The notes under the pieces: generated by a model
What the model was told of the DNA's origin: nothing
The model's database searches: none
The model's input: only the letters and a program-made list of their open reading frames with translations
Part shown: one piece after another, positions 26,754 through 36,003 of the stretch
Layout of the letters: each line of letters begins with the position of its first letter
Position numbering within the stretch: position 1 is the first letter of the stretch
Position numbers and translations under genes: made by a program
Origin: Planctomycetota bacterium
Lineage (GTDB): Bacteria; Planctomycetota; SZUA-567
Length of the DNA stretch: 40,336 bases
Direction of reading: 5' to 3'
Assembly (NCBI GenBank): GCA_031269935.1
Contig: JAISYL010000097.1
Span: 1-40,336 of the forward strand

Positions 26754-27911
26754 CTAATTCTCCGCCTCGACCGGTTCCACCCGGGGGGCGGGGCCGCCTG
26801 GAGCGAAGCGTATGAAATGGAACCCGTCCACCACCACTCTCTCCCCCGGCGACAATCCCTCCCCTATCAGCCATTTGCCGGTCAAGGCGCGGAGGGGGAC
26901 CACCCGCCTGCGTTCCACGCCGCCGTCTCCCGCGACCAGCAGCGCGAAGGCCTCGCCCCCGGCGTCGCGGAAGAGCGCCCGCTGGGGAATGGCGATGGCG
27001 TCGTCCTTGCGGGCCAGATCCAGAATCGCGGTCACATACATGCCGGGCAGGAGCGTATGGTTGGGATTGGAGAATTCGGCCCGCAGGCTGATGCTGCCGG
27101 TGCTCTGATCCACGGTGACGTCGGCGAACAGGAGCTTGCCGCGCTCGCCGTAGGCCTGGCCATTGTCCAGGGTCAGCCGCACTTCGGCGTGGCTTTCGCC
27201 GGTGTTTTGCAGCACCCCCGCCCGGAGGCTTTCCTGAAGTTCCAACACCCAGGAGACCGGCTGGGCGATATCGACGTAAATGGGATCGAGTTGCTGGACC
27301 ACCGCCAAGGGCGCCGACTGGCTGGCGGTGACCAGGGCGCCCTGGGTCGCCAGGGACTTGCCGATGCGCCCGGCGATGGGCGAACGAACCTTGGCGTAGT
27401 CCACGTTGATGCGGGCCAGGCGCACTTCGGCTTCGGCAATTCCCACATCCGCCTCGGCCTGCTTGCTGGCCGCCTCGACCTCGTCATATTCCTGCTGGTT
27501 CACCGCCTTGGCCTGGATAAGCCGGCGGTAGCGGGCCAGCTTCGCCTCCGCCACCGAAACGTTGGCCTTGGCCTTGGCGAGACCGGCCTCGGCCCGGTTC
27601 AATTGCGCCTCGTAAAGGGCCGGATCGATTTGGTACAGTTGCATGTCCCGGAGAACGTCGGAACCTTCCTCGAACAGGCGGCGAAGAATGATGCCGTTGA
27701 CCTGCGGCCGCACCTCGGCGATGGCGAAGGGCGCCACCCGGCCGTTAAGCTCCTGGCTGATGGTAACCGCCTCCGCCTTCAGGGTAATCACGCCCACCCG
27801 CGGCAACGGGGGAGTTTGGCCGGACGGATCGCCGCCCGCCGATTCGTCCCGGCCGGCCAAAAGCGAAGCCGTCAAAAATAGGGTCGCCGCGAACCGGGCG
27901 CGTTTTTCCAT
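26754..27911 (-). CDS. RND periplasmic adaptor (membrane fusion protein)
   Basis: AcrA-type features: VAPFAIAEVRPQVNGIILRRLFEEGSDV, coiled coil, YAKVRSPIAGRIGKSLATQGALVTA, LLPGMYVTAIL. Confidence 0.93.
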   Translation of the reverse strand: MEKRARFAATLFLTASLLAGRDESAGGDPSGQTPPLPRVGVITLKAEAVTISQELNGRVAPFAIAEVRPQVNGIILRRLFEEGSDVLRDMQLYQIDPALYEAQLNRAEAGLAKAKANVSVAEAKLARYRRLIQAKAVNQQEYDEVEAASKQAEADVGIAEAEVRLARINVDYAKVRSPIAGRIGKSLATQGALVTASQSAPLAVVQQLDPIYVDIAQPVSWVLELQESLRAGVLQNTGESHAEVRLTLDNGQAYGERGKLLFADVTVDQSTGSISLRAEFSNPNHTLLPGMYVTAILDLARKDDAIAIPQRALFRDAGGEAFALLVAGDGGVERRRVVPLRALTGKWLIGEGLSPGERVVVDGFHFIRFAPGGPAPRVEPVEAEN

Positions 27912-28032
27912 GTCAACCGTCCTCGCGAGGGTAAATAAAAATTGAGGCGCCGTTTCCGACGCCGCCGCGGTGAAGCCATGATGAGTGCATCAGCCATCCT
28001 GCCCGGTACGCGGGCTTTTAGAGCGTGTTGTT

Positions 28033-28075
28033 AAAGGAAATCAAACAAATCGCCGCCCGATTTTCTTTAAAAGCC
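28033..28075 (+). repeat. Palindromic intergenic repeat, copy B
   Basis: AAAGGAAATCAAAC-N12-GATTTTCTTTAAAAGCC, same spacing as copies A and C. Confidence 0.75.
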
Positions 28076-28403
28076 GACGGTACAACCGCCGATATTATAT
28101 GGCTAGTCGGCTTCAAGGCAAGCATTTTAACGGGACAGGCAAATTCCCGGCCAAAACCGGCGCGAAAATCCGGGCGCCCGAAAAGCCTCCGGTTCCGCGC
28201 CCGGCGCCGACCGGAACGATTGGCACGGGCAATCCGCGATCCGCCCCGCGAAATTTCCGGCCGATTCGAACCCGCATTTATCTCTTGCCAAGCAGGGTAA
28301 TTTGCCAATAATTGGTTTCGCAGGTGAATTGGCTTTGCGGCGAACCGTCCGCCGAGTTGTCGCCGCCAGCCGGTAACCGGCTAATTTTACGCAAAGGGTG
28401 CCC

Positions 28404-30572
28404 ATGAAGCCGAGATTGCTCTTCGTTATTTGCCTCCTAATCCGCTTCGTCCCGCCGGAAGGGCTCGCCGCCGGCGATTTTGAATCCGGCCTCTACGAAC
28501 AGGCGTTCAACCCGGAAGTTCCGGCCTGGGAAACGGCTGGCGATCTGACCGCTTCCGGTTACGCCAGGGTTCCGGAACTTGCCCGGGACGCCGCCGATCC
28601 CGCGCTTCCCCACCGCTGGCGCCTGGCGGCTTCAGCCGCCCTGCTTCGCCTCGGAGAGCAGCGTTCCGGGGTTTCCGGCCTGGAGGCGGTGGCCATGGAC
28701 TCCGGCGTTCCCCTCCCGGAACGGCTGGAGGCGGCCCAAATACTCGGCAAATGGGGCGGCGAATACGCCTCCGCCCGGCTGGGGGTGATCATGAACGCCC
28801 CGGACGTCCCCGAGCGGCTGCGGGTGGAGTTCGCCTACGGCCTTTGGCGCCTGTCCTCCCGTCCCCAAGCCTATGACATACTGGACGAAATCCGCCGCCG
28901 CGGCGCCACCGGCATCGCCCGGGCGGAAGCGGTACTGGCCCTGGGACGAACGGATCGCTTCCCCTACGTCAAGGACGAAATCAAGGCGCTGGCGGACGAG
29001 CCGGGGGCAATCGGCGAGCGGGCGGAGAATCTGCTCCTGATCAATTCCCGCCTGGACGACGAAATCGACCGGGACGACTTCACCGTCAGGCTGATTTCCG
29101 AGGTGGTCCAGAAAATCCGGGACTTCTACGCCGCCGACGAGGACGACCGGGACCAGGTCAAGCGCCTGGAGCCGAAAAGTCTGGGCGAAGCCAGCGCCCA
29201 GGCCCTCCTTTATTCGCTGGACCAGTTCAACGATTATCTCAACGAGGAGGATTTCTCCGATTTCGAATCCCAGCTCCGGGCCAATTACGGAGGCATCGGA
29301 GCCTGGGTCGGCATGCGCGACGGCCGGTTCACCATTCTCACCCCCATGTTCGACAAGCCGGCCCACCGCGCCGGCCTCCGGCCCATGGACGTGATCGACC
29401 GCATCGACGAGGTCGACATTTCCGACCTGCGCCAAAACGAGATCATCAAACTTCTCAAGGGCGAACCCGGCACCATGGCCAGACTCAGGGTCCATCGCCG
29501 TTCCTGGAAGGAACCCCGGGTAATCCAGGTCAAGCGGGAAATCATCGCCATTGAATCGGTGGTGTCCCAGGTCCTTCCGGGAAACATCGGTTACATCAAA
29601 ATAAATTCCTTCAACGACGGGGATCAATACCGGCGGGTCAAGGGCACCCCCGCCCTGGTGAAGGATGCCTTGGCCTCTTTCGCCGGCCAGGGAATCAGGG
29701 GCTTGATTGTGGATTTGACCAACAACCCGGGCGGGGTGATGGTCTCCGGGGTCGACGTGGCCAAACTGTTCCTGGGGGATTCCAAACTGATTGTGTCCAG
29801 CCGGGGCAAAAGGGGATCCCGGCGCGTAACCGAATACAAGGCCGGATTGCGGGCTCCGTTCTGGCAGGGCCCGGTGGTCATGGTGGTCAATCCCGGCACG
29901 GCCTCGGCGGCCGAAATCCTGGCCGGCGCCATGCGCGACCACAAGCGCGCCCCCCTGGTGGGCCGCAAGACCTACGGAAAGGGGTCGGTCCAGTCCCTGA
30001 TCGGAGTCAAAACCACCCGCGACCGCTCCCGCATCAAGCTGACCGTCGCCAAATATTACCTGCCGAACGGCGATTGCATCCACGGGAAAGGGATTGATCC
30101 CGACTTCCGGGTGCCGGAAAACGAACTCTCCGGCAACGAACTGGAAGCCCGCTGGAAAATCCGCGATCAGCATGACGTCATGTTCTGGCTGGAGGAAAAT
30201 GATCGCTTCACCCGCCATGAGGACGAATACCGCCGGCTCCTGGAATTCGACAATCTCGACCCTTACGCCTATCCGGAATTCGATTCGCTCCTGGCCGCCC
30301 TCCAGATCAAGTATCCCAAGGATCAAATCGACGCCGAGTTGTGCCGCAAGGAATTGCGTTACGGACTCACCACCTATCTGCACGATTTCAAAGGGGAAAA
30401 CCGTTACGTGGATTTGGAGGAAAACAGCTATCTCCAGGAGGCGATTGTGGTGCTGGGGGAAGCCATGGGCGGCCTTCCCGAAACCCCTCTTTTCACCGCC
30501 ATCCGCGGCATGGCCGAGGAGAACCGCAAAAAACTGTCCGAGGAGGAGGGAAATCTCGCCAAGGGCAGATAA
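28404..30572 (+). CDS. S41 carboxyl-terminal processing peptidase with PDZ domain and HEAT-like N-terminus
   Basis: PDZ (GAWVGMRDGRFTILTPMFDKPAHRAGLRPMDVIDRIDEVDI), catalytic core (GLIVDLTNNPGGVM, VVNPGTASAAEILAGAMRDHKRAPLVGRKTYGKGSVQ), signal peptide. Confidence 0.92.
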   Translation: MKPRLLFVICLLIRFVPPEGLAAGDFESGLYEQAFNPEVPAWETAGDLTASGYARVPELARDAADPALPHRWRLAASAALLRLGEQRSGVSGLEAVAMDSGVPLPERLEAAQILGKWGGEYASARLGVIMNAPDVPERLRVEFAYGLWRLSSRPQAYDILDEIRRRGATGIARAEAVLALGRTDRFPYVKDEIKALADEPGAIGERAENLLLINSRLDDEIDRDDFTVRLISEVVQKIRDFYAADEDDRDQVKRLEPKSLGEASAQALLYSLDQFNDYLNEEDFSDFESQLRANYGGIGAWVGMRDGRFTILTPMFDKPAHRAGLRPMDVIDRIDEVDISDLRQNEIIKLLKGEPGTMARLRVHRRSWKEPRVIQVKREIIAIESVVSQVLPGNIGYIKINSFNDGDQYRRVKGTPALVKDALASFAGQGIRGLIVDLTNNPGGVMVSGVDVAKLFLGDSKLIVSSRGKRGSRRVTEYKAGLRAPFWQGPVVMVVNPGTASAAEILAGAMRDHKRAPLVGRKTYGKGSVQSLIGVKTTRDRSRIKLTVAKYYLPNGDCIHGKGIDPDFRVPENELSGNELEARWKIRDQHDVMFWLEENDRFTRHEDEYRRLLEFDNLDPYAYPEFDSLLAALQIKYPKDQIDAELCRKELRYGLTTYLHDFKGENRYVDLEENSYLQEAIVVLGEAMGGLPETPLFTAIRGMAEENRKKLSEEEGNLAKGR

Positions 30573-30714
30573 TCCGAAACGGGAAACCCAGCCCGGCGGG
30601 AAAATGGCCGGTTCTAGAAAACCAATTCCCCCGTTTGTCGACACGCGTTGAAATATTTCGCCGGGACGGGGCGGTGGATTCGGGATCGCCGCCCCGGGCG
30701 AAGCGGAGACTTGC

Positions 30715-32157
30715 ATGAAAAAACCATCCCCTCTCCCCGATTATCGGGAAGCGCTCCGGTTGTTGGATACCTTCAGCAACTCCGAATCCACCCTCCCTCC
30801 CCCCGCCTTTTTCCGGGACGGGCGCGACCGGATGCGCCGGCTCCTGGAGCGGCTGGGCCAGCCGCATCTGGGCATTCCCGCCGTTCATATCGCCGGGACC
30901 AAGGGCAAGGGCTCGGTCACCCATCTGGCCGGGGCCGTACTGACCGCGGCCGGCTTTAAAACCGGCCTTTACACCTCCCCCCATGTGGAAAATCTCCGGG
31001 AAAGAATCGGCCTTGACGGCCTGCCCATCGGGGAGCGCGCCTTTTCCGAAGCCGCCGCCGAAGTGTTGCCCGAAGCGACCGCCATGCGGGAGGCGGGGCA
31101 GGCGCCGTCATATTTCGAAGTGTTGACCGGCATCGCCTTAACCGCCTTCAGGAACGCCGGGGTCGAGGCAATGTTCCTGGAAACCGGATTGGGAGGCCGG
31201 CTGGACGCCACCAATATCCAGGATTTGCGCTTGGCCGCGGCGGGGCTAACCTCCATCTCCCTGGACCACGAGGATATTCTTGGCCACACCCTGGCGGAAA
31301 TCGCCGCCGAAAAGGCGGAAATAATCCGCCCCGGCATTCCGGTGGCGACCGCCCCCCAGGCGGAGGAGGTCAATCGCGTCATCCGAACCAAGGCCAGCGA
31401 TTGCCAGGCGCCGCTGTTGACCGTCGGCAGGGAAATCAGGGGAGAAGTGCGCCGCCGGAACCAACCCGACAAGCCGGAAGAGGGACAACGCCTGGAAATG
31501 GCGGTCAGGCGCCAGGTTTACTCCGATATCCCCTTGGCTTTGCCGGGAAGACACCAAGCGGAAAACGCCACCCTCGCCCTGGGTTTGGCCGACCTGTTGC
31601 TGGAATATTTGGACCGGGAACCCCCGGGCTCGCTGATCCTCAAGCGGGCTTGGCGGGAGCTAACCCTTCCCGCCCGCCTGGAAGTGGTCGGCCGCTCCCC
31701 CTGGCGGGTGGTAGACGGAGCGCACAACCCGGCGGCGGCTTGGGCCGCCGCCGAAACCCTGGGGGAATGCTTCACCTCCCGGAACGCGACCCTTGTATTC
31801 GGAGTGGCGGCCGACAAGAATTGGCGCCTGATGCTCCGCATCCTGCTCCCGAAGTTCCGCCAAGCCGTGTTCACCCCCTTCAATTCGCCCCGTTCGTTGA
31901 AGACCGGGGAACTTTCGGATTTCGCGGCCAGGGAATTTCCCGGAGTCGGAATCCAGGAAGCGGCCGACCCCGCCCAAGCCCTGGATCGGGCGGGGAATGC
32001 CACCCCGCGGGAGGGATTGATTCTCGTAACCGGGAGCCTTTATCTGGCGGGCGAGGCCTTGGCCGTTTACCGCCCCGGCCGTAATGGTCAGCCGGCGATG
32101 GTTCCCAATTCCGAGCAATTCTCCCTGGATCCGGGTTCGCCAAGAAAATCCCTCTAG
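30715..32157 (+). CDS. folC: Folylpolyglutamate synthase / dihydrofolate synthase
   Basis: PAVHIAGTKGKGSVTHLAGAVL, GLYTSPHVENLRERI, FLETGLGGRLDATN, SLDHEDILGHTLAEIAAEKAEII, VVDGAHNPAAAWA. Confidence 0.94.
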   Translation: MKKPSPLPDYREALRLLDTFSNSESTLPPPAFFRDGRDRMRRLLERLGQPHLGIPAVHIAGTKGKGSVTHLAGAVLTAAGFKTGLYTSPHVENLRERIGLDGLPIGERAFSEAAAEVLPEATAMREAGQAPSYFEVLTGIALTAFRNAGVEAMFLETGLGGRLDATNIQDLRLAAAGLTSISLDHEDILGHTLAEIAAEKAEIIRPGIPVATAPQAEEVNRVIRTKASDCQAPLLTVGREIRGEVRRRNQPDKPEEGQRLEMAVRRQVYSDIPLALPGRHQAENATLALGLADLLLEYLDREPPGSLILKRAWRELTLPARLEVVGRSPWRVVDGAHNPAAAWAAAETLGECFTSRNATLVFGVAADKNWRLMLRILLPKFRQAVFTPFNSPRSLKTGELSDFAAREFPGVGIQEAADPAQALDRAGNATPREGLILVTGSLYLAGEALAVYRPGRNGQPAMVPNSEQFSLDPGSPRKSL

Positions 32158-32172
32158 CGCTCCGCAAAACGG

Positions 32173-32216
32173 TAAAGTAAATCAAACGGCGGTTTGTTTG
32201 ATTTACTTTAAAAGTC
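32173..32216 (+). repeat. Palindromic intergenic repeat, copy C
   Basis: TAAAGTAAATCAAAC-ggcggttt-GTTTGATTTACTTTA (15-bp perfect arms), followed by AAAGTCC. Confidence 0.8.
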
Positions 32217-32248
32217 CGCTTTACACGATCTAATTGCAAAGGATGATC

Positions 32249-32872
32249 ATGACCAACTTTTTTTTCGCCCGTCTCGCCTCCATCGCCCCTTTTCTTGTCC
32301 TCCTGGCGGTTCCGGCGCCGGCCGGGGAACTTTCGCCCGGCCTTTACGCCCGCTTCGACACCGACCGGGGAGTGATTGTCTGTCGGCTGTTTTTTGAGGA
32401 GACGCCGTTGACCGTGGCCAATTTCGTCGGGCTGGCCGAAGGAAAGCTGGACACTTCCAGCCGAAAGGGTCTGCCCTTTTATGACGGAGTGACCTTTCAC
32501 CGAGTAATCAAAAACTTCATGATCCAGGGAGGCGACCCCACCGGAACCGGAACCGGAGGGCCCGGTTACCGTTTCGCCGACGAATTCAGATCCAACCTGA
32601 AGCATGACGCGCCCGGAATCCTGTCCATGGCCAACGCCGGACCCGCCACCAATGGCAGCCAATTCTTCATCACTCATGTCCCCACCCCCCACCTTGACGG
32701 CAAGCATACGGTGTTCGGCAGGGTGGTTTCGGGCCAGAAAGTGGTAAACTCCATAGCGCAGGGGGATGCGATGCGGCAAGTGCGGATAGTCAGGGTAGGG
32801 CCGGCGGCCGAGGCTTTTCAGGTGGATCAAGCCTTTTTTGATCGGTTGCGGAGCGGCGCCGGGAAAAAATGA
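32249..32872 (+). CDS. Exported peptidyl-prolyl cis-trans isomerase, cyclophilin type
   Basis: Signal-like N-terminus; [71 protein letters not shown]. Start may be 32243 or 32249. Confidence 0.93.
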   Translation: MTNFFFARLASIAPFLVLLAVPAPAGELSPGLYARFDTDRGVIVCRLFFEETPLTVANFVGLAEGKLDTSSRKGLPFYDGVTFHRVIKNFMIQGGDPTGTGTGGPGYRFADEFRSNLKHDAPGILSMANAGPATNGSQFFITHVPTPHLDGKHTVFGRVVSGQKVVNSIAQGDAMRQVRIVRVGPAAEAFQVDQAFFDRLRSGAGKK

Positions 32873-32916
32873 AAAAATAAGGTCTCGCCCCGGGGACTGG
32901 CATCCCGGGAGCGTTT

Positions 32917-32953
32917 CCCGCCAAGTCCGAACCTTCGATTTGGACTTGGCGGG
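32917..32953. terminator. Long stem-loop between convergent ppi and pta genes, putative bidirectional terminator
   Basis: CCCGCCAAGTCCGAA-ccttcga-TTTGGACTTGGCGGG, 15-bp stem (one G-T pair). Flanking U-tracts are weak. Confidence 0.6.
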
Positions 32954-32962
32954 GTTCTAGCC

Positions 32963-33973
32963 CTAGCGCGAGGAAGCGGCTGCCTGGCAACAGGTTACCG
33001 CCACCGCGTCGATGATGTCCTCGGCTTTGCAGCCGCGCGAAAGATCGTTGACCGGTTTGTCCAGGCCGGAGATCAACGGACCGATGGCGGTGGCGCCGGC
33101 CAGGCGCTCGGTCAGTTTGTAAGAAATGTTGCCGGCGTCAAGATCGGGGAAAATCAGGACATTGGCGCGGCCGGGAACCCGGCTGCCGGGCGCTTTCTTG
33201 GCTCCGATTTCCCGAATCAGGGCAGCGTCGGCCTGGAACTCCCCGTCCACCTCCAGTTCGGGCGCTATTTTTTTGATTATTTCCAGGGCGGCGGTGACCT
33301 TGTCGACATCGGGATGCTTTGCCGAACCCTTGGTGGAATGGGAAAGCAGGGCAACCACCGGATCGCCGCCGATCAAAGCCTTCCACGATTGGGCCGTCCC
33401 CACCGCGATGTCGGCCAACTCCTCCGGACCGGGATTCTGCACCAGGCCGGAATCGGCGTAAAATAAAACCGGCTGCGTCCGGTAATAGGGGCTGTATTCC
33501 GGCAACACCATCATGAAAAAGGCGGAAACCGTTTTCACCCCCTTCCGGGCCTTGATCACCTGAAGAGCGGGGCGAAGGGTGTCGGCGGTGGAATGCACCG
33601 CGCCGGAAACGTAACCGTCGACCAAGCCCAGTTTCACCAACACCGCGGCATACATGATTCCATCCTGAAGCGCCGCCCTAGCCTTTTCCGGGGTCATGCC
33701 CTTGGCTTGGCGGAGTTCAACCAGGGTGGAAACCAGCCGGTCAAACTCCGAATCGGAAGCCGGGTCCCGAATGACGGCCCGGGAGATGTCGGCGCCGCAC
33801 TCCCCGGCCCTGGCCCGGATTTTTTCCGCCTCCCCAACCAGGACGATGGGGCCGAAATCCAACTTGGCGCAACCGGCGGCGGCCAGCAGGGTACGCTCGT
33901 CCAGCGCTTCGGGAAGGCAAATGGTTTTCTTCAATTTAACCGCTTTGGCCCGGATGTCGTTAAGAATTCCCAT
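32963..33973 (-). CDS. pta: Phosphate acetyltransferase
   Basis: KTICLPEALDERTLLAA, YVSGAVHSTADTLRPALQVIK, VALLSHSTKGSAKHPDVDKV, NVLIFPDLDAGNISYKLTERLAGATAIGPLISGLDKPVNDLSRG. Confidence 0.95.
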   Translation of the reverse strand: MGILNDIRAKAVKLKKTICLPEALDERTLLAAAGCAKLDFGPIVLVGEAEKIRARAGECGADISRAVIRDPASDSEFDRLVSTLVELRQAKGMTPEKARAALQDGIMYAAVLVKLGLVDGYVSGAVHSTADTLRPALQVIKARKGVKTVSAFFMMVLPEYSPYYRTQPVLFYADSGLVQNPGPEELADIAVGTAQSWKALIGGDPVVALLSHSTKGSAKHPDVDKVTAALEIIKKIAPELEVDGEFQADAALIREIGAKKAPGSRVPGRANVLIFPDLDAGNISYKLTERLAGATAIGPLISGLDKPVNDLSRGCKAEDIIDAVAVTCCQAAASSR

Positions 33974-34070
33974 GACGGCCGTCTCCTGTCAAAAATCAGG
34001 ATTCCCCGCCACGATGCCAAGCTTGCGCCCATGCCAAACTTGTTCGCGGCCGGTTTCCCGAGGCGGGGTC

Positions 34071-34099
34071 AGTATAATTGCTCGAGGGCGCCGGGTCAA
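34071..34099 (-). promoter_or_regulatory. pta promoter (TTGACC-N17-TATACT)
   Basis: Minus strand hexamers at 34099-34094 and 34076-34071 with 17-nt spacing. Confidence 0.65.
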
Positions 34100-34272
34100 T
34101 CGTCTCCGCCAAAAAAAACGGAGCCTCCCCGGCCGGGTTCGCCTATCCGCATCCCGGAGCCAAAAAGCATTCTCGAATTGTTTCGCCCCCGCCGGCTGGA
34201 CAAAATCATCCCGCCGGCGCCTTTTCCCTTGTCCGGCAACCCGAAACGGATCTTCTCCGGCGGACAGGAGGA

Positions 34273-34301
34273 TTGACGCCACCGGGGGATGGAGTTATAC
34301 T
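34273..34301 (+). promoter_or_regulatory. gcv operon promoter (TTGACG-N17-TATACT)
   Basis: TTGACG 34273-34278, 17-nt spacer, TATACT 34296-34301, about 70 nt upstream of the gcvT start. Confidence 0.65.
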
Positions 34302-34372
34302 GCCCGCGGAGTGAAGACCCCGCTTCAACCTCCGGAATGAACGGCTCCGGCCGCAATCAGAAAGGCCCGCCC

Positions 34373-35605
34373 ATGGGGAACGACACCGAACTTCGGCGCA
34401 CCGGCCTGTTTCCCCGGCACCAAGCCCTGGGCGCCCAGTTGGCGCCCTTCGCCGGCTGGGAAATGCCCCTCTGGTACCGGAGCGGGGCGATAAGGGAGCA
34501 CTTGGCCGTCATTCAAGCGGCCGGACTCTTCGACACCAGCCATATGGACGTGTTTTTCGTCGAGGGACGCGGAAGCCTGGATTTCCTCAATTACGCCTTT
34601 ACCCGGGATCTTTCCCGAATCCGGCCCGGCCGGGCCATCTACGGCGCCTTCCTCGGATCCAACGGCCACACGGTGGACGACGCCATCCTTTACCCGCGCC
34701 TGGAGGATCGCTTCGCGGTGGTGGTGAACGCCGGCATGGCTCCGGTGGTCATGGCGCATTTGCGGGAACTGCCGGGATCCGGCCAAGTGTCCCTGCGGGA
34801 ACCGGAACCGCGCTACGGCAAACTCGATCTCCAGGGACCGGCGGCGGCGTCAATTCTCCGGAAAATCCTGCCCGGAGCCGAACAGCTTTTCGCCGACTTG
34901 CCCTATTTCGCCTTCCGGGGCGATTTTATCCTCCCGGGCAGCCGGATACGCCTGGAGGACGGGACGCCGGCAATCCTTTCCCGCACCGGCTACACCGGGG
35001 AACTTGGCTTCGAAATTTTTCTTTCCCCGGATCGCTTGGGGGCGGTCTGGGATCGCCTGCTGGAACTGGGAAAGCCGGATGGCCTGATCCCCTGCGGCCT
35101 TGCCGCCCGGGATTCCCTCCGGGTCGGAGCCCTCCTTCCCCTCAGCCACCAGGATATCGGCGACTGGCCCTACGTCAACCATCCCTGGCTTTTCGCCCTG
35201 CCGCTGAGGGGCGACGGAACTTTTTCCTTTCGCAAGGATTTTTGCGGCGCCGCCGCCCTCCGGCCGGAGGAAAATCCCCACACCCTGGCCTTCGCCGGGT
35301 TTGATCAAAGACGGGTCGATCCCCACGAGGCAAAGGTTCTCCTGGAGGGAACGGAAATCGGGTCAATCCTTAGCATCGTCACCGAAATGGGGATCGGCCG
35401 TATCGGGGCGGACATTGTCGGCCTGGCCAGCCCGAACCGGCCGGAGGGTTGGACCCCGCGGGGCCTGGCCTGCGGCTTTGTCAAGGTGAACCGTCCGCTC
35501 CCCGCCGGAAGCCGCCCGCTGCTCCGGGACGCGAGGCGGGAGATAGAAGTCGAAATCGTCGGGAGCATCCGCCCGAACCGGACCGCCGCCAGGAGATTGT
35601 CATGA
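34373..35605 (+). CDS. gcvT: Aminomethyltransferase (glycine cleavage T protein)
   Basis: RTGLFPRHQALGAQLAPFAGWEMPLWYRSGAIREHLAVIQAAGLFDTSHMDVF; RTGYTGELGFEIF. Followed by gcvH and gcvPA/PB. Confidence 0.9.
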   Translation: MGNDTELRRTGLFPRHQALGAQLAPFAGWEMPLWYRSGAIREHLAVIQAAGLFDTSHMDVFFVEGRGSLDFLNYAFTRDLSRIRPGRAIYGAFLGSNGHTVDDAILYPRLEDRFAVVVNAGMAPVVMAHLRELPGSGQVSLREPEPRYGKLDLQGPAAASILRKILPGAEQLFADLPYFAFRGDFILPGSRIRLEDGTPAILSRTGYTGELGFEIFLSPDRLGAVWDRLLELGKPDGLIPCGLAARDSLRVGALLPLSHQDIGDWPYVNHPWLFALPLRGDGTFSFRKDFCGAAALRPEENPHTLAFAGFDQRRVDPHEAKVLLEGTEIGSILSIVTEMGIGRIGADIVGLASPNRPEGWTPRGLACGFVKVNRPLPAGSRPLLRDARREIEVEIVGSIRPNRTAARRLS

Positions 35606-36003
35606 AGGAATTGAGCGAAATCGTCATTCCCGGGGAACTCCGCTACGCCCGGGATCACGAGTGGCTGGCTTCGGCCCCGCCCCATCGGGTCGGGGTTTCG
35701 GATTTCGCCCAGGATCAATTGGGCGACATCACCTATGTCGAACTGCCGGCGGCGGGCGCCGTCTTCGCGGCGGGCGGGGAATTCGGTTCCCTGGAGTCGA
35801 TCAAATCGGTGAGCGCCCTTTATCTTCCGGTCGCCGGCAAGGTGACGGCGATTAACGAGGCTTTGCGGGACGATCCCGGCCTGATCAACCGCGATCCCTA
35901 CGGCGGGGGCTGGATCGTCGAAATCGCCCCAACCGACCCGGGACAGGCCGCCTCCCTGATGGATGCCGAGGGGTATCGCCGCCATCTGGGGGAAACGGCA
36001 TGA
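35602..36003 (+). CDS. gcvH: Glycine cleavage system H protein
   Basis: LRYARDHEWL, lipoylation motif GSLESIKSVSALYLPVAGKV, INRDPYGGGWIVEI. ATGA overlap with gcvT. Confidence 0.95.
   Translation: MKELSEIVIPGELRYARDHEWLASAPPHRVGVSDFAQDQLGDITYVELPAAGAVFAAGGEFGSLESIKSVSALYLPVAGKVTAINEALRDDPGLINRDPYGGGWIVEIAPTDPGQAASLMDAEGYRRHLGETA

Noticed and set aside
27978-27998. TGATG-AGTG-CATCA dyad upstream of the RND adaptor gene as a TetR-type operator
   Set aside because: Arms are only 5 bp and no regulator gene is adjacent; such dyads are expected by chance.
33974-34372. Glycine riboswitch upstream of gcvT
   Set aside because: No recognisable tandem aptamer motif, and the inferred leader is too short.
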